50,423 bases of DNA from a virus. The notes beneath the pieces are model-generated. The model was not told the DNA's origin. It saw only the letters and a program-made list of their open reading frames with translations, and made no database searches. Below, piece by piece: positions 20,948 through 29,685 of the stretch (position 1 is its first letter; each line of letters opens with the position of its first letter). The stretch covers positions 1-50,423 of the IMG/VR virus record IMGVR_UViG_3300050821_007708. One strand, given 5' to 3'. The position numbers were made by a program, and so were the translations under genes.

Positions 20948-21648
20948 TGAGCGGCCTGATTTATACCTACGAAACGATGGCTGCCGCCTTGCAGCAGTGG
21001 CCGGAAACCGACGACCCGGAGTTCATCGCCGCCCTGCCGAACATCATCACGGAAGGCGAGCAACAGCTCATCCGTTTGTTCGGCCTGCAGATCTTCGAGT
21101 CCACCGATGCGACCGGCATCACCGAGAACAGCAACCAGCTGGAGAAGCCGCTCGACATGATCACCGTCGAGGAGATGTACTACGACGATCCGAACAACAA
21201 CTTCATCACCCAACAGATGATCAAGATGCACCCGGACTGGATCCGCGCCGTCAACGGAAGCGCGACCAACCCGAACACGGGCAGCCCGAAGTACTTCTGT
21301 GAGAGCGACACGCTGACCTGGAACATCGCGCCAGTCCCGAACTTCACCGGAACGATGACGCTGCAAGTCGTGCGGCGGCCAGACATGCTCAGCGCAGATC
21401 TGCCTACCGGCACCAGCTGGCTGGCAGCCAAGTACGGCGACATCCTGTTCCTGCAGTGCCTGATGGTGGCCGAGCGGTTCCTGAAGAACGACGACCGATG
21501 GGCTGTGGCCAAGCGCGAATTCGACATCCAGCTGCCGGGCGCCAAGACCGAGACGAGCAAGCTGCGGCGGGTGATGAGCGAAGACCACATCATGAACCGC
21601 GACATCCAGCGGCCGTCCAATGCAGAGGGTCCGCCAAACAGCCTCTAG
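20947..21648 (+). CDS. phage adaptor protein (DUF6682-like), head-tail connection
   Basis: A 233-aa protein, ATG 20947 overlapping TAA. It begins IYTYETMAAALQQWPETDDPEF, then INIITEGEQQLIRLF-type helices, a beta section with LTWNIAPVPNFTGTMTLQVV, and a helical C-terminus (YGDILFLQCLMVAERFLKND). This is the usual arrangement of podovirus adaptor proteins that join portal and tail. It is followed by the strongest -10 in the region and two hairpins. Confidence 0.65.
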   Translation: MSGLIYTYETMAAALQQWPETDDPEFIAALPNIITEGEQQLIRLFGLQIFESTDATGITENSNQLEKPLDMITVEEMYYDDPNNNFITQQMIKMHPDWIRAVNGSATNPNTGSPKYFCESDTLTWNIAPVPNFTGTMTLQVVRRPDMLSADLPTGTSWLAAKYGDILFLQCLMVAERFLKNDDRWAVAKREFDIQLPGAKTETSKLRRVMSEDHIMNRDIQRPSNAEGPPNSL

Positions 21649-21653
21649 GCGCC

Positions 21654-21662
21654 TGCTATAAT
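21654..21662 (+). promoter_or_regulatory. consensus extended -10 promoter for the fibre genes
   Basis: TGCTATAAT (21654-21662), an exact extended -10, starts six bases after the adaptor stop. There is no clear -35. Its transcript would carry the two AT-rich hairpins that follow. Confidence 0.7.
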
Positions 21663-21703
21663 GCGTCCCACGAGGTACTGTAAGGCCGCCTAGACGGCTC
21701 AAT

Positions 21704-21736
21704 GTATCTTAAAAGATACCTTAACCCACTTAAGGT
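21704..21736 (+). promoter_or_regulatory. two overlapping AT-rich hairpins, attenuator-like
   Basis: GTATCTT/AAGATAC (21704-21710, 21713-21719) is a perfect 7-bp palindrome with an AA loop. ACCTTAA/TTAAGGT (21718-21724, 21730-21736) is a second 7-bp stem followed by CTCTTTTA. They share two bases, so full formation of one excludes full formation of the other. Both are in the leader of the fibre gene at 21767. Confidence 0.6.
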
Positions 21737-21766
21737 CTCTTTTATGACACCCAAGGACCAAAATAG

Positions 21767-23413
21767 ATGCCGTCATCCCCCTCAGATCTTCTGCTCCTGC
21801 AACTCATGGCCGATGGTGAGGATGAGAACAGCTGGGGCGACAATACGAACGTCAACCTGCAGTTGCTTGAGCAGGCCATTGCCGGCGAGACCGACATCGT
21901 AGCTGGCGACACGAACATCACGCTGACCGACACCGACTACGCGACCGACCAGGCGCGCTGCCGCTGCATCAGCATCACCGGCGCGCTGACGGCAGACATC
22001 CTGCTCATCATTCCCTCCCGCACCAAGGACTACCTGGTGCGCGATGAGACGACCGGCGACTTCACGATCACCGTCATTACGGCCGCAGCCGGCGCCACCG
22101 GCGTCACCACCGAGCAGGGCAGCTGCACGGCGATGTATTGCGACGGCACCCATGTGATCTACGTCAGCGCGCAGGGCTCGACGAACGCGACCAGCCTCAT
22201 CGGAGTGCCGGGCGCCGACTTCGCGCAGCTCGTCCAGCAGTACAGCGATCCGCCGACCGACTCAGATCCGACCCAGCAGCTGTGGACGGGCGGCCAGGCC
22301 AGTGCGTTCGTGGATCTCACGGACGCCTCGACCGTCACGCTGAACGCAGCGCTCGGCAACAAGTTTATCGTGACCATCGGCGGTAACCGCACACTGGACA
22401 TTACCCAACCAGTGGATGGTCAGTCTATCGAGCTGTGGGTCGTCCAGGACGGAGCCGGCAGCCACACCTTCACGTTCCCAGGCAACATCACGTTCGAGGG
22501 CGGGGCGCCCGTACTCGACGAGACGGCTGCCCATATCAACATCTTCAAGATCACCTACAACGCTGCGCTGACCGAGTGGTTGGGCACGGCAGACACGAAC
22601 TTCAGCAACTCGGCTGTCACCAGCGCGACGATCAACAGCTCGCTGACCGACACGAACGTCTGGCAATACCTGGGCAGCCCGTCGGCTGTCGGCGTCTACA
22701 ACATCACCATCGCGGCGGGCGTCGTCTGCACGTCGACCTCGAACCTGACGCCAGCCCTGGACTTCACCGGCTTCAGCAGCGGCTCCACGGTCAACCTGAT
22801 CAACAACGGCTACGTGCTGGGTCACGGCGGCGATGGCGGCGAAGGTGCGTCATCCGCGGTGTGCGTCAGCGGTGGCATCGACATCCCCTACGCGCTGGGT
22901 GGCGGCGACGGACAGCCGGGCGGACCGGCCATCAAGGGCCCAGGTTCGGGCGTCACGTTCAACCTCACCAATGCCAACGGCTTCATCTGGGGCGGCGGCG
23001 GTGGTGGTGGCGGCGGCGGTGCAACCGGTCACGGTGCCAACTCGACCGGTAACGGCGGTGGTGGTGGCGGCGGAGCTGGCGGCGGTCGCGGCGGCCAGAA
23101 GGGTCGAGCCAATGCGTTTGCGGCTGACACCAGTGCGACGCGCGGCGACGATGCGGGATCCGGTCCGGCTGGCGCCTTCGGCGCGGGCGGCGCTTCGAGC
23201 GACTCGGCGGGCGGGGCTGGCGGAGCCGGCGGACCGGGTGGCACCTGGGGCGCGGCGGGTACCGACGGCGTTGCGGTCAGCACAGCCATCGGGACGGGAC
23301 CAGCACCTCCGGGCAACAGCGGCGTGGCGGGCAAAGCCATCGCGGTGAATGGCGGCACGGTGAACTTCGTCAGCGGAGCGGGCGCGCCTCACGTCATGGG
23401 TAATGTCGCCTAG
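21767..23413 (+). CDS. tail fibre protein with glycine-rich tip
   Basis: A 548-aa protein, AAGGA 9 bases before ATG 21767. The N-terminus (LLLLQLMADGEDENSWGDNT, then LQLLEQAIAGE) is the standard virion-attachment start of many podovirus fibres. The middle is beta-rich. Residues about 405-530 are an extreme Gly-rich region (runs of 9 and 7 Gly) with Asn/Ala/Ser, like the adhesin domains that fold as polyglycine helices and bind receptors. It is followed by a start-masking hairpin controlling the next gene. Confidence 0.75.
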   Translation: MPSSPSDLLLLQLMADGEDENSWGDNTNVNLQLLEQAIAGETDIVAGDTNITLTDTDYATDQARCRCISITGALTADILLIIPSRTKDYLVRDETTGDFTITVITAAAGATGVTTEQGSCTAMYCDGTHVIYVSAQGSTNATSLIGVPGADFAQLVQQYSDPPTDSDPTQQLWTGGQASAFVDLTDASTVTLNAALGNKFIVTIGGNRTLDITQPVDGQSIELWVVQDGAGSHTFTFPGNITFEGGAPVLDETAAHINIFKITYNAALTEWLGTADTNFSNSAVTSATINSSLTDTNVWQYLGSPSAVGVYNITIAAGVVCTSTSNLTPALDFTGFSSGSTVNLINNGYVLGHGGDGGEGASSAVCVSGGIDIPYALGGGDGQPGGPAIKGPGSGVTFNLTNANGFIWGGGGGGGGGGATGHGANSTGNGGGGGGGAGGGRGGQKGRANAFAADTSATRGDDAGSGPAGAFGAGGASSDSAGGAGGAGGPGGTWGAAGTDGVAVSTAIGTGPAPPGNSGVAGKAIAVNGGTVNFVSGAGAPHVMGNVA

Positions 23414-23432
23414 TCGACATAGGTGTCGACTA
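23411..23432 (+). promoter_or_regulatory. hairpin masking the start of the gp10-like gene
   Basis: TAGTCGACA (23411-23419), loop TAGG, TGTCGACTA (23424-23432): a perfect 9-bp stem that begins at the fibre gene's stop codon and ends on the first base of ATG 23432. The AGG in the loop is the only ribosome-site-like sequence. Ribosomes finishing the fibre gene would open the hairpin, so translation should be strictly coupled. Confidence 0.7.
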
Positions 23433-25591
23433 TGACCATTCAACAGCCAAAGCAAATCGATGTGGTGCCGAGCCCTCGGCTACCCACGTTCAGCCCTGGC
23501 TTTTTCACGGAAGCCACGGACCGCGGCGCCGGTGCGGCTGGCCGCTGGAAGGACGGCGACAACGTGCGCTTCCACAACGGACTGCCGCAGACCCTCGGCG
23601 GCTGGGTGCAAGAGACGTTCGGCTCCAACATGATCCTGGGCGTCGCCCGCAACTGCTACGAATGGCAGTCGCTGGACGGCCAGAGCTGGATCGCCATCGG
23701 CACCAACTCCAAGCTGTTCCTTGTCAATCAAGGCAACCTCTACGACATCACGCCGATCCGCCGCCAGGTCGGACTGGTCAATCCGTTCACGACGGTAGAC
23801 GGCAGCTCCCTGGTGACGGTGGATGATCCCAGTCACGGCGCCAATGCCGGCGACTACGTCACCTACTCGGGCGGCACGCCGGTGGGTGGCCTGACCATCG
23901 ACGGCGAATACCTGATCGAGGCTGTCAACAGCAACAGCCAGTACGTGATCAACACCGGCATCGACGCCACTTCCAGCGCGACCGGCGGCGGCGATGTGAA
24001 TGCCGTCTACCAGATCAACAACGGCGGCGAAGACACCGGTTTCTGGTACGGCTGGGGCGTCAGCACCTGGGGCACCGGCACCTGGGGGACGCCGCGCGGC
24101 AACGGCAACATCCAAACCCTGGGCAGTCTGATCGGCGGCAGCGGCTACGATAGCGGCGGCACCCACACGTATACTGGCGTGCCGCTCACCGGTGGGTCGG
24201 GCACCGGTGCGGTGGCAACCATCGTGGTCACCGGTGGCGTGGTCACGGCTGTCAACATCACGACGCCCGGCACCGGCTACGTGGTCGGCGACGTGCTCAG
24301 CGCGAACAACGCCAACCTGGGCGGCACCGGATCCGGTTTCTCCATCACCGTCATCGCCATCCTGCAGTCCACCATGGTGCGGCCGCTCCGCATCTGGTCG
24401 CTCGACTCGTACGGCGAGGACTTGCTGGCTTCCTTCAATGGTGGACCCGTCTACTTCTGGCAGCGCAGTCTCGGCCCGCTGGCGGCAGCCGTTCTGGTAC
24501 CGACGGCGCCGCTGTACAACCAGCGCATCCTGGTCAGCCAGCAGAACCGCCAGTTGATCTGCTTGGGCGCCCAGCCCAGCGATTCGGCCGCGCCAGACCC
24601 GATGAACGTGCGCACCTCAGATGACGGCGACTTCACGAACTTCGTCAGCACAGCCGCCAACGAGGTCTACGAGCAGGCGCTGTCTGGCGGCAACCAGATC
24701 CTGACCGGTCACTTCGTGTCCAACGGCATCCTGATCCACACGGATGTCGGCCAGCAGATCATGCAGCCGACCGGTGACGAAAATATCTACAGCATCCGCC
24801 AGGTCGGATGGTCCAACCCGATCATCGGGCCCAACGGCGGCATCAGCGTGAACGGCACCGACTACTGGATGGCCAAAGACAAGTTCATGATGTACGAAGG
24901 CCTGCCGGCCGAGATCCTGTCAGACGTGTGGACGTACATCTACGACACCGAGGCCTACCAGCAGGGGCACGGCGTCGGCATCAACCTGAGCCAGGCCTTC
25001 AAGGTATTCTGCAGCTACAACGACGTGTTCGGCGAGATCTGGTGGGACTTTCCGTCAGCCAACTCGACCGAGAACGACAGCTTCGTGGTGTTCAACCCGA
25101 CGCAAAAGTACTGGTACTACGGCAGCCGCGTGCGCACGACAGCGCTCAAGCGCACCTCCAGTTACGGCTACCCCATCGCCATCGACAGCGCGGGGGACTT
25201 CTTCACCCACGAGAACGGCATCCTGGCGGCGGGCGAGCCGATGGCTGGCTTCCTGGAGTCAGGCGACTTCGAAATGGGCGCCTTCGATACCGGCACCATG
25301 CAGACGGTCAGCGGCGACCAGCAGTACTTCGTCTGGAAGGTGATCGCCGACAACAAATACTTGCAGGGACGCATCGATTTGTACTTGAAGACGAAGCGCA
25401 GGCCAGCCGAAGAGACCTACTGGACGAAGGGTCCGTACGGCATCAACCCCGGCGATGAGTTCACCGGCGTCCGCGCGCGCGGCCGGCAGATGGCGGTGCG
25501 CCTGCAGTTCGGTATGGACAGCCCGATTGTTGCCAGCGCATGGAGGGCAGGGACCTACACGTACTACATCAAGGTCGACGGTAAGCGGTAA
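23432..25591 (+). CDS. tail protein, P22 gp10-like (DNA stabilization / tail hub)
   Basis: A 719-aa protein from ATG 23432 (GTG 23423 is an alternative). The start, PRLPTFSPGFFTEATDRGAG, then RWKDGDNVRFHNGLPQTLGG and SWIAIGTNSKLFLV, matches podovirus packaged-DNA stabilization/tail hub proteins. The body is repeated beta blades (WSNPIIGPNGGISVNGTDYW, EIWWDFPSANSTENDSFVVF). An inserted Gly-rich beta domain lies at residues about 225-310 (GSGYDSGGTHTYTGVPLTGG). It closes the head after packaging and carries the tail. The stop overlaps the next start. Confidence 0.75.
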   Translation: MTIQQPKQIDVVPSPRLPTFSPGFFTEATDRGAGAAGRWKDGDNVRFHNGLPQTLGGWVQETFGSNMILGVARNCYEWQSLDGQSWIAIGTNSKLFLVNQGNLYDITPIRRQVGLVNPFTTVDGSSLVTVDDPSHGANAGDYVTYSGGTPVGGLTIDGEYLIEAVNSNSQYVINTGIDATSSATGGGDVNAVYQINNGGEDTGFWYGWGVSTWGTGTWGTPRGNGNIQTLGSLIGGSGYDSGGTHTYTGVPLTGGSGTGAVATIVVTGGVVTAVNITTPGTGYVVGDVLSANNANLGGTGSGFSITVIAILQSTMVRPLRIWSLDSYGEDLLASFNGGPVYFWQRSLGPLAAAVLVPTAPLYNQRILVSQQNRQLICLGAQPSDSAAPDPMNVRTSDDGDFTNFVSTAANEVYEQALSGGNQILTGHFVSNGILIHTDVGQQIMQPTGDENIYSIRQVGWSNPIIGPNGGISVNGTDYWMAKDKFMMYEGLPAEILSDVWTYIYDTEAYQQGHGVGINLSQAFKVFCSYNDVFGEIWWDFPSANSTENDSFVVFNPTQKYWYYGSRVRTTALKRTSSYGYPIAIDSAGDFFTHENGILAAGEPMAGFLESGDFEMGAFDTGTMQTVSGDQQYFVWKVIADNKYLQGRIDLYLKTKRRPAEETYWTKGPYGINPGDEFTGVRARGRQMAVRLQFGMDSPIVASAWRAGTYTYYIKVDGKR

Positions 25592-28500
25592 TGGCTGCCT
25601 TTGCCGACATCCAATTCAAGACGGGTGAGGATGAGGTCACCCGCTCCAAGAAGCTGCGCATGCTGGTCGACCAGGTACAGCTGTTCGCCGCCCGCAAGCC
25701 ACCGGCCGCCGAAGCCAGCAGCGTCGCCTGGGACAACATCACCGGCATCCCGGCGACCTTCCCGCCGAATCCAGATGCCGAATGGCCGTTCACGCAGATC
25801 ACTGGCAGCATCTCACCAGGCCAGGTGCCGAAGCTTGCGGTCACCCAGTTCGAATCGTTCCTAACGATCAATGCCAGCCAGATCGAGGGCCTGCCCCCGT
25901 ATCCGACGCCAGCGGAGATCGTGTCCGTCATCGCCGCGGCGAGCGCCAATACTCCGACCATCTCGGTGACCGACACCGATGGCGTGCTGACCTGGAACGT
26001 GATCGCGGGCGGATTGCCGATCGAGGACCTGGCGATCAGCAGCCCTGACGTACTCTTCGGCACCGATGACTCCGGCAACCCGGGCGAGATCTCTGTGGGT
26101 ACCGGGCTTACGCTCTCAGGAGGCGTCCTGACCACGTTCGGCGCCACCTCGGCATCAGGGGTCACCTTCGATGACAATCTGACCCTGTACAGCTCCACAA
26201 ACGTTCAGGGCGCGCTGGACTTCCTGGAGTATGGGGACGGGGATCAGTACTCGACCGCCGGCTTCGACCAGCGCGCGCGGATCGCGGCTGGCGGCATGTT
26301 CGCCCAGTCCGACACGATCGACTGGACCGTGGACACGGGATTTGGATACGTTGCTGGCCAATTGCGTGCAAGTGGTGTGACCGCTGGGAGCTATACGAAT
26401 GCGAATATCACGGTTGATGAATACGGGCGCGTCACTGTGGCAGCTGACGGTTCGGGCGGTGGCGGGTCGGGTACCGTCACCAGTGTTGGCCTGGCTGACA
26501 CGTCGGCGACGCCGATCTACGGGATCTCGGGCAGCCCGGTAACCACCAGCGGCACGCTCGACTTCGCGCTGCTTACCCAGAGCGCCGGAAAAGTGTTCGC
26601 CGGCCCCGCCACCGGGTCCGCGGCACAGCCGACGTTCCGCTCGCTGGTGGCGACCGACATCCCGGCGCTCGCCTATGTGGCCTCCATCACCAGCGGCAAC
26701 CTGACCATCGGTGGTTCGGCCTCCATTCCGACCATCAATCTGTCCAGCACTCAGGTGGCCAACATCGGGCTAGGCGGTACCGCGCTGCAGGCGGCCTCGG
26801 TGATCGACTCCATCACCGGAAACGGCACCAGCGGATCGCCGCTGCAACTGTCGGGCGACTCTGCGACGCCTGGCAACAACGAGTATTACGGCACGAATGG
26901 ATCCGGCACGAAGGGCTTCTTTGCGCTGCCGGCGTCGCCCTCTGGGGCAAACCCGTCCGCGAGTATCGGGCTCACCGCGGTCAACGGTACCGCAGCGACC
27001 TTCATGCGCAGCGATGGCGCGCCCGCGCTGAGCCAAGCAATCTCCCCAACGATGACCGGGAACTGGGTGTTCACGCCGACCAGTGGCGTCGCGGTATCGA
27101 TCACCGGGGTAATCTCCCAGACCGCTCTTTCGATCAAGGGTAATAGCACAATCGGATCCGGTGGCATTGGTTTGCTGGTGGAGGCTGGCACAAACGCATC
27201 AGACTATGCGATGTATGTGGCGAATGCCGCGAACAGTTCACTTTATTTCACCATCAAAGGTGACGGCGGCGTGACGGTTGGATCCCCGACCGGCGGCGAC
27301 GAAGGAGCGGGTACGCTCAATGCGCAGGCGCTGTACGTGGAGGGCGTGGCAGTTTCGACGGCATCCGGAGCAAACCCTAGCGCCACCATCGGACTGACCG
27401 CGGTGAACGGAACTGCCGCCACATGGATGCGGTCTGACGGCGCCCCGGCGCTCAGTCAGGCCATCTCGCCCACGTGGACTGGAACCCACCTATTTACCGG
27501 AGCAACCGCTGATGCCAGCACCGCCCCGGGCGTTACGATCGGCGTCCCCGCCACCGGCTACGGTCGCGTGACCCTGACCGGTGGTGCGTCTGCCGGAAAC
27601 CGCAAGTGGGCGTTCCAGGTCGATCCGTCCGCTGGTTCGCTCCAGCTTCTGGCCACCAATGATGCCCTCACCGCAGGCGATGTAGGGATCGCGCTCACGC
27701 GCACTGCCAGCGCCATCACCAGCATCGTTCTCGGAAACGCTACGGACATTCCCCCAACCGAGATCTACGGAACCCTGACGACGCCGAACGGTATCTGCGA
27801 TACGGGCACGCTGCAGGTGGTCGGAACCGGCATGGCCGGCGGGTTTGCGGCTGCTGTTGGCGTTGAGCTTCTGGCCAACGGCACCGTAGGCAAAATGCAG
27901 GTCTACAACCGAGGCACAAGCGCATACGCGCCGCTTCAGCTGGCGGGCTCCACGATTAGCGCATATGTTGGCGCGAGCCAGGTCCTGGCTCTCTCCATTG
28001 CCACCACCGGAGTCTCAACTTTCGGATTTCCGGTGATCGTCGGGCCTACGGCCAACGCAACAAATGCCCTTTTACTGGAAAGCGGCAATACAGCAACCCA
28101 GTCGTCAGTTGACTTCGTTATCCGGCGCGCCGGGTCTACGGCAAGCCAACTTGCGCAAGGACCAAGCCTTCAGCTGGCGGACTCGACAAACAGCTACTCC
28201 AATATCCTGCAGACAAGCGGAGGTCAGTTTGAGATCTGGCAACTTGTTTCTGGAACTTGGTATCAGACGCTCGTAATTAAGAGCGGCATTGGTGGCATTA
28301 CGTTCCGCGACCCGTATTCCGGAACCCAGGCAGACATGACGCCGGGTGCGGGCAGCTTCACGATCACCTATACCGGTATGACCGCGACCGTCACCGGCAC
28401 GGCGGTGTGGAGCAGGCAGGGCAATGAGGTGACGCTGTTGCTGCCGGCGCTGAGCGGCACGAGCAACGCCAACACGTTCACCATGACCGGGCTCCCGGCA

Positions 28501-28692
28501 GCCATCCAGCCGGCGCGCACGCAGGGTAGCGGGCTGTTCACCGTCTCGAATGGCGGATCCGTCAGCGCCGGCTACATCTCAAGCATCAGTGGCGGCACGA
28601 TCACCCTGGCGGTGATAAACGGCGCCGCGTGGAATACCGCCAGCGGCAAGGGCCTCCCTAGCCCCGTTTCCATTACGTACTCGCTGGCGTAA
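25591..28692 (+). CDS. long tail fibre / receptor-binding protein
   Basis: A 1033-aa protein, ATG 25591 (TAATG). It has a virion-binding N-terminus (EDEVTRSKKLRMLVDQVQLF), then fibre units GSYTNANITVDEYGRVTV and SGTVTSVGL with FRSLVATDIPAL, which are typical of phage side fibres. Two near-identical 45-residue segments (SGANPSASIGLTAVNGTAAT near 451; SGANPSATIGLTAVNGTAAT near 591) show internal duplication. Residues about 790-900 use more A/T-ending codons than the rest. The last 120 residues are a beta-rich tip (MTATVTGTAVWSRQGNEVTL). It likely determines host range. Confidence 0.8.
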   Translation: MAAFADIQFKTGEDEVTRSKKLRMLVDQVQLFAARKPPAAEASSVAWDNITGIPATFPPNPDAEWPFTQITGSISPGQVPKLAVTQFESFLTINASQIEGLPPYPTPAEIVSVIAAASANTPTISVTDTDGVLTWNVIAGGLPIEDLAISSPDVLFGTDDSGNPGEISVGTGLTLSGGVLTTFGATSASGVTFDDNLTLYSSTNVQGALDFLEYGDGDQYSTAGFDQRARIAAGGMFAQSDTIDWTVDTGFGYVAGQLRASGVTAGSYTNANITVDEYGRVTVAADGSGGGGSGTVTSVGLADTSATPIYGISGSPVTTSGTLDFALLTQSAGKVFAGPATGSAAQPTFRSLVATDIPALAYVASITSGNLTIGGSASIPTINLSSTQVANIGLGGTALQAASVIDSITGNGTSGSPLQLSGDSATPGNNEYYGTNGSGTKGFFALPASPSGANPSASIGLTAVNGTAATFMRSDGAPALSQAISPTMTGNWVFTPTSGVAVSITGVISQTALSIKGNSTIGSGGIGLLVEAGTNASDYAMYVANAANSSLYFTIKGDGGVTVGSPTGGDEGAGTLNAQALYVEGVAVSTASGANPSATIGLTAVNGTAATWMRSDGAPALSQAISPTWTGTHLFTGATADASTAPGVTIGVPATGYGRVTLTGGASAGNRKWAFQVDPSAGSLQLLATNDALTAGDVGIALTRTASAITSIVLGNATDIPPTEIYGTLTTPNGICDTGTLQVVGTGMAGGFAAAVGVELLANGTVGKMQVYNRGTSAYAPLQLAGSTISAYVGASQVLALSIATTGVSTFGFPVIVGPTANATNALLLESGNTATQSSVDFVIRRAGSTASQLAQGPSLQLADSTNSYSNILQTSGGQFEIWQLVSGTWYQTLVIKSGIGGITFRDPYSGTQADMTPGAGSFTITYTGMTATVTGTAVWSRQGNEVTLLLPALSGTSNANTFTMTGLPAAIQPARTQGSGLFTVSNGGSVSAGYISSISGGTITLAVINGAAWNTASGKGLPSPVSITYSLA

Positions 28693-28709
28693 ATGCTCCC
28701 CGCCGAGCG

Positions 28710-28718
28710 TGGTAAAAT
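28710..28718 (+). promoter_or_regulatory. extended -10 promoter
   Basis: TGGTAAAAT (TG 28710-28711, TAAAAT 28713-28718) lies between the fibre stop and the next GTG start. Confidence 0.55.
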
Positions 28719-28743
28719 GGATGCCATTTTTGGAGGTAAGCCC

Positions 28744-29013
28744 GTGCTCAGCAAAGAGAACCTTGATGTCCTGGTAGGGATGATCGCTCGCGCCCCGGTG
28801 CAGAATTACGCAGAATCGACGCAGCTCAAGCCCCATGTCGATGCCTTCGTGCAGCTGCACGACCTGGTCAAGCGCGGCGCCATCGTCACGCTGGTGACGC
28901 CCGAAGAAATGAAGTCCCTGGAGGCCGCTCGCGAGGCCGCCAGCAAGAATCCGAACCCCCCTCAAAATGTGGGCCGCGCCGTCAAGAAAGCGCTTGCCGA
29001 GCCCATCAAGTGA
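28744..29013 (+). CDS. hypothetical helical protein, 89 aa
   Basis: GTG 28744 is chosen because GGAGG lies 6 bases upstream; earlier ATGs lie in the promoter area. The protein is helical (LSKENLDVLVGMIARAPVQN, MKSLEAAREAASKNPN) with a basic C-terminus. It sits alone between two promoters. Function unknown. Confidence 0.7.
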   Translation: MLSKENLDVLVGMIARAPVQNYAESTQLKPHVDAFVQLHDLVKRGAIVTLVTPEEMKSLEAAREAASKNPNPPQNVGRAVKKALAEPIK

Positions 29014-29017
29014 CCTG

Positions 29018-29026
29018 TGGTATCCT
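29018..29026 (+). promoter_or_regulatory. extended -10 promoter for the acetyltransferase and ejection genes
   Basis: TGGTATCCT (TG 29018-29019, TATCCT 29021-29026), preceded by CTG; the 12-base string CTGTGGTATCCT also occurs at 12869-12880. Confidence 0.5.
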
Positions 29027-29058
29027 GACCACCTTCACGCAAGTTGCCTGGAGTCTCC

Positions 29059-29685
29059 ATGACTGATGTCAAGAGTTCACTTCTGCCCGTTACGGTGCGG
29101 AAGGCGGTGCCGACGGATGTGATTCGCATTTATCGGCTGGTACGAAAGTGGGCAGAGAAGCGATCCACGCCTTTCCTTGGGCAGCTCAACGAGCTGAACA
29201 GTGTGGCTTGGATCCTTGCGAAGATCACCGGCGTAGGTTTCACGGTGGTCGCCGAGCATCAAGGCCGTATGGTCGGGTGCCTATGTCTGAGCGGGTATGT
29301 ACCCCCGCCGTGTGAAAAGACGGAGTTCGTGCTCGACGGCGAATTCTTTGCAGTGTTGCCCGGCCTCGAACATCGCGGTATCGGTGCGGCCCTTCTTCGC
29401 GCGCTTCGTGTCCAGACCCTGAAAGCTCCCGTCCGTGTACGCCTCAACGCTTGCCATGCAGATCTCGGAGAAGTTGGTGATCAGCTTCTGACGAAGATGG
29501 GTTTCAAAGCGGTCGGTACGGTCTTCGTGCTGCCACTGCCGGAATCCCAGCTCCCCGAAGAGCCGGTCGATGACGAAGGCGAAGAACAAGAGCCGGACAC
29601 CGGCCCCGTGACGGAAGATGCAGAGCAGCCAGAACCAAACGACGAACACGGGTCAATCGACGACCCTGCCGAGTTGGCTAACTAG
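29059..29685 (+). CDS. GNAT-family N-acetyltransferase with acidic tail
   Basis: A 208-aa protein, ATG 29059 with GGAG 6 bases upstream. It has the GNAT order: VTVRKAVPTDVIRIYRLVRK, then TVVAEHQGRMVGCLCLSG, FFAVLPGLEHRGIGAALL (acetyl-CoA pyrophosphate loop R-G-I-G-A near residue 105), then KMGFKAVGTVFVLPL. Residues 165-208 are a disordered acidic tail (DDEGEEQEPDTGPVTEDAEQ) whose last part is shared with the next gene in another frame. The substrate is unknown; the place before ejection-protein genes is frequent in podoviruses. Confidence 0.8.
   Translation: MTDVKSSLLPVTVRKAVPTDVIRIYRLVRKWAEKRSTPFLGQLNELNSVAWILAKITGVGFTVVAEHQGRMVGCLCLSGYVPPPCEKTEFVLDGEFFAVLPGLEHRGIGAALLRALRVQTLKAPVRVRLNACHADLGEVGDQLLTKMGFKAVGTVFVLPLPESQLPEEPVDDEGEEQEPDTGPVTEDAEQPEPNDEHGSIDDPAELAN

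Noticed and set aside
22979-23110. GGC/GGT-rich run as a possible simple-sequence element
   Set aside because: It codes the polyglycine adhesin-like region of the fibre in a continuous frame; no noncoding role is needed.
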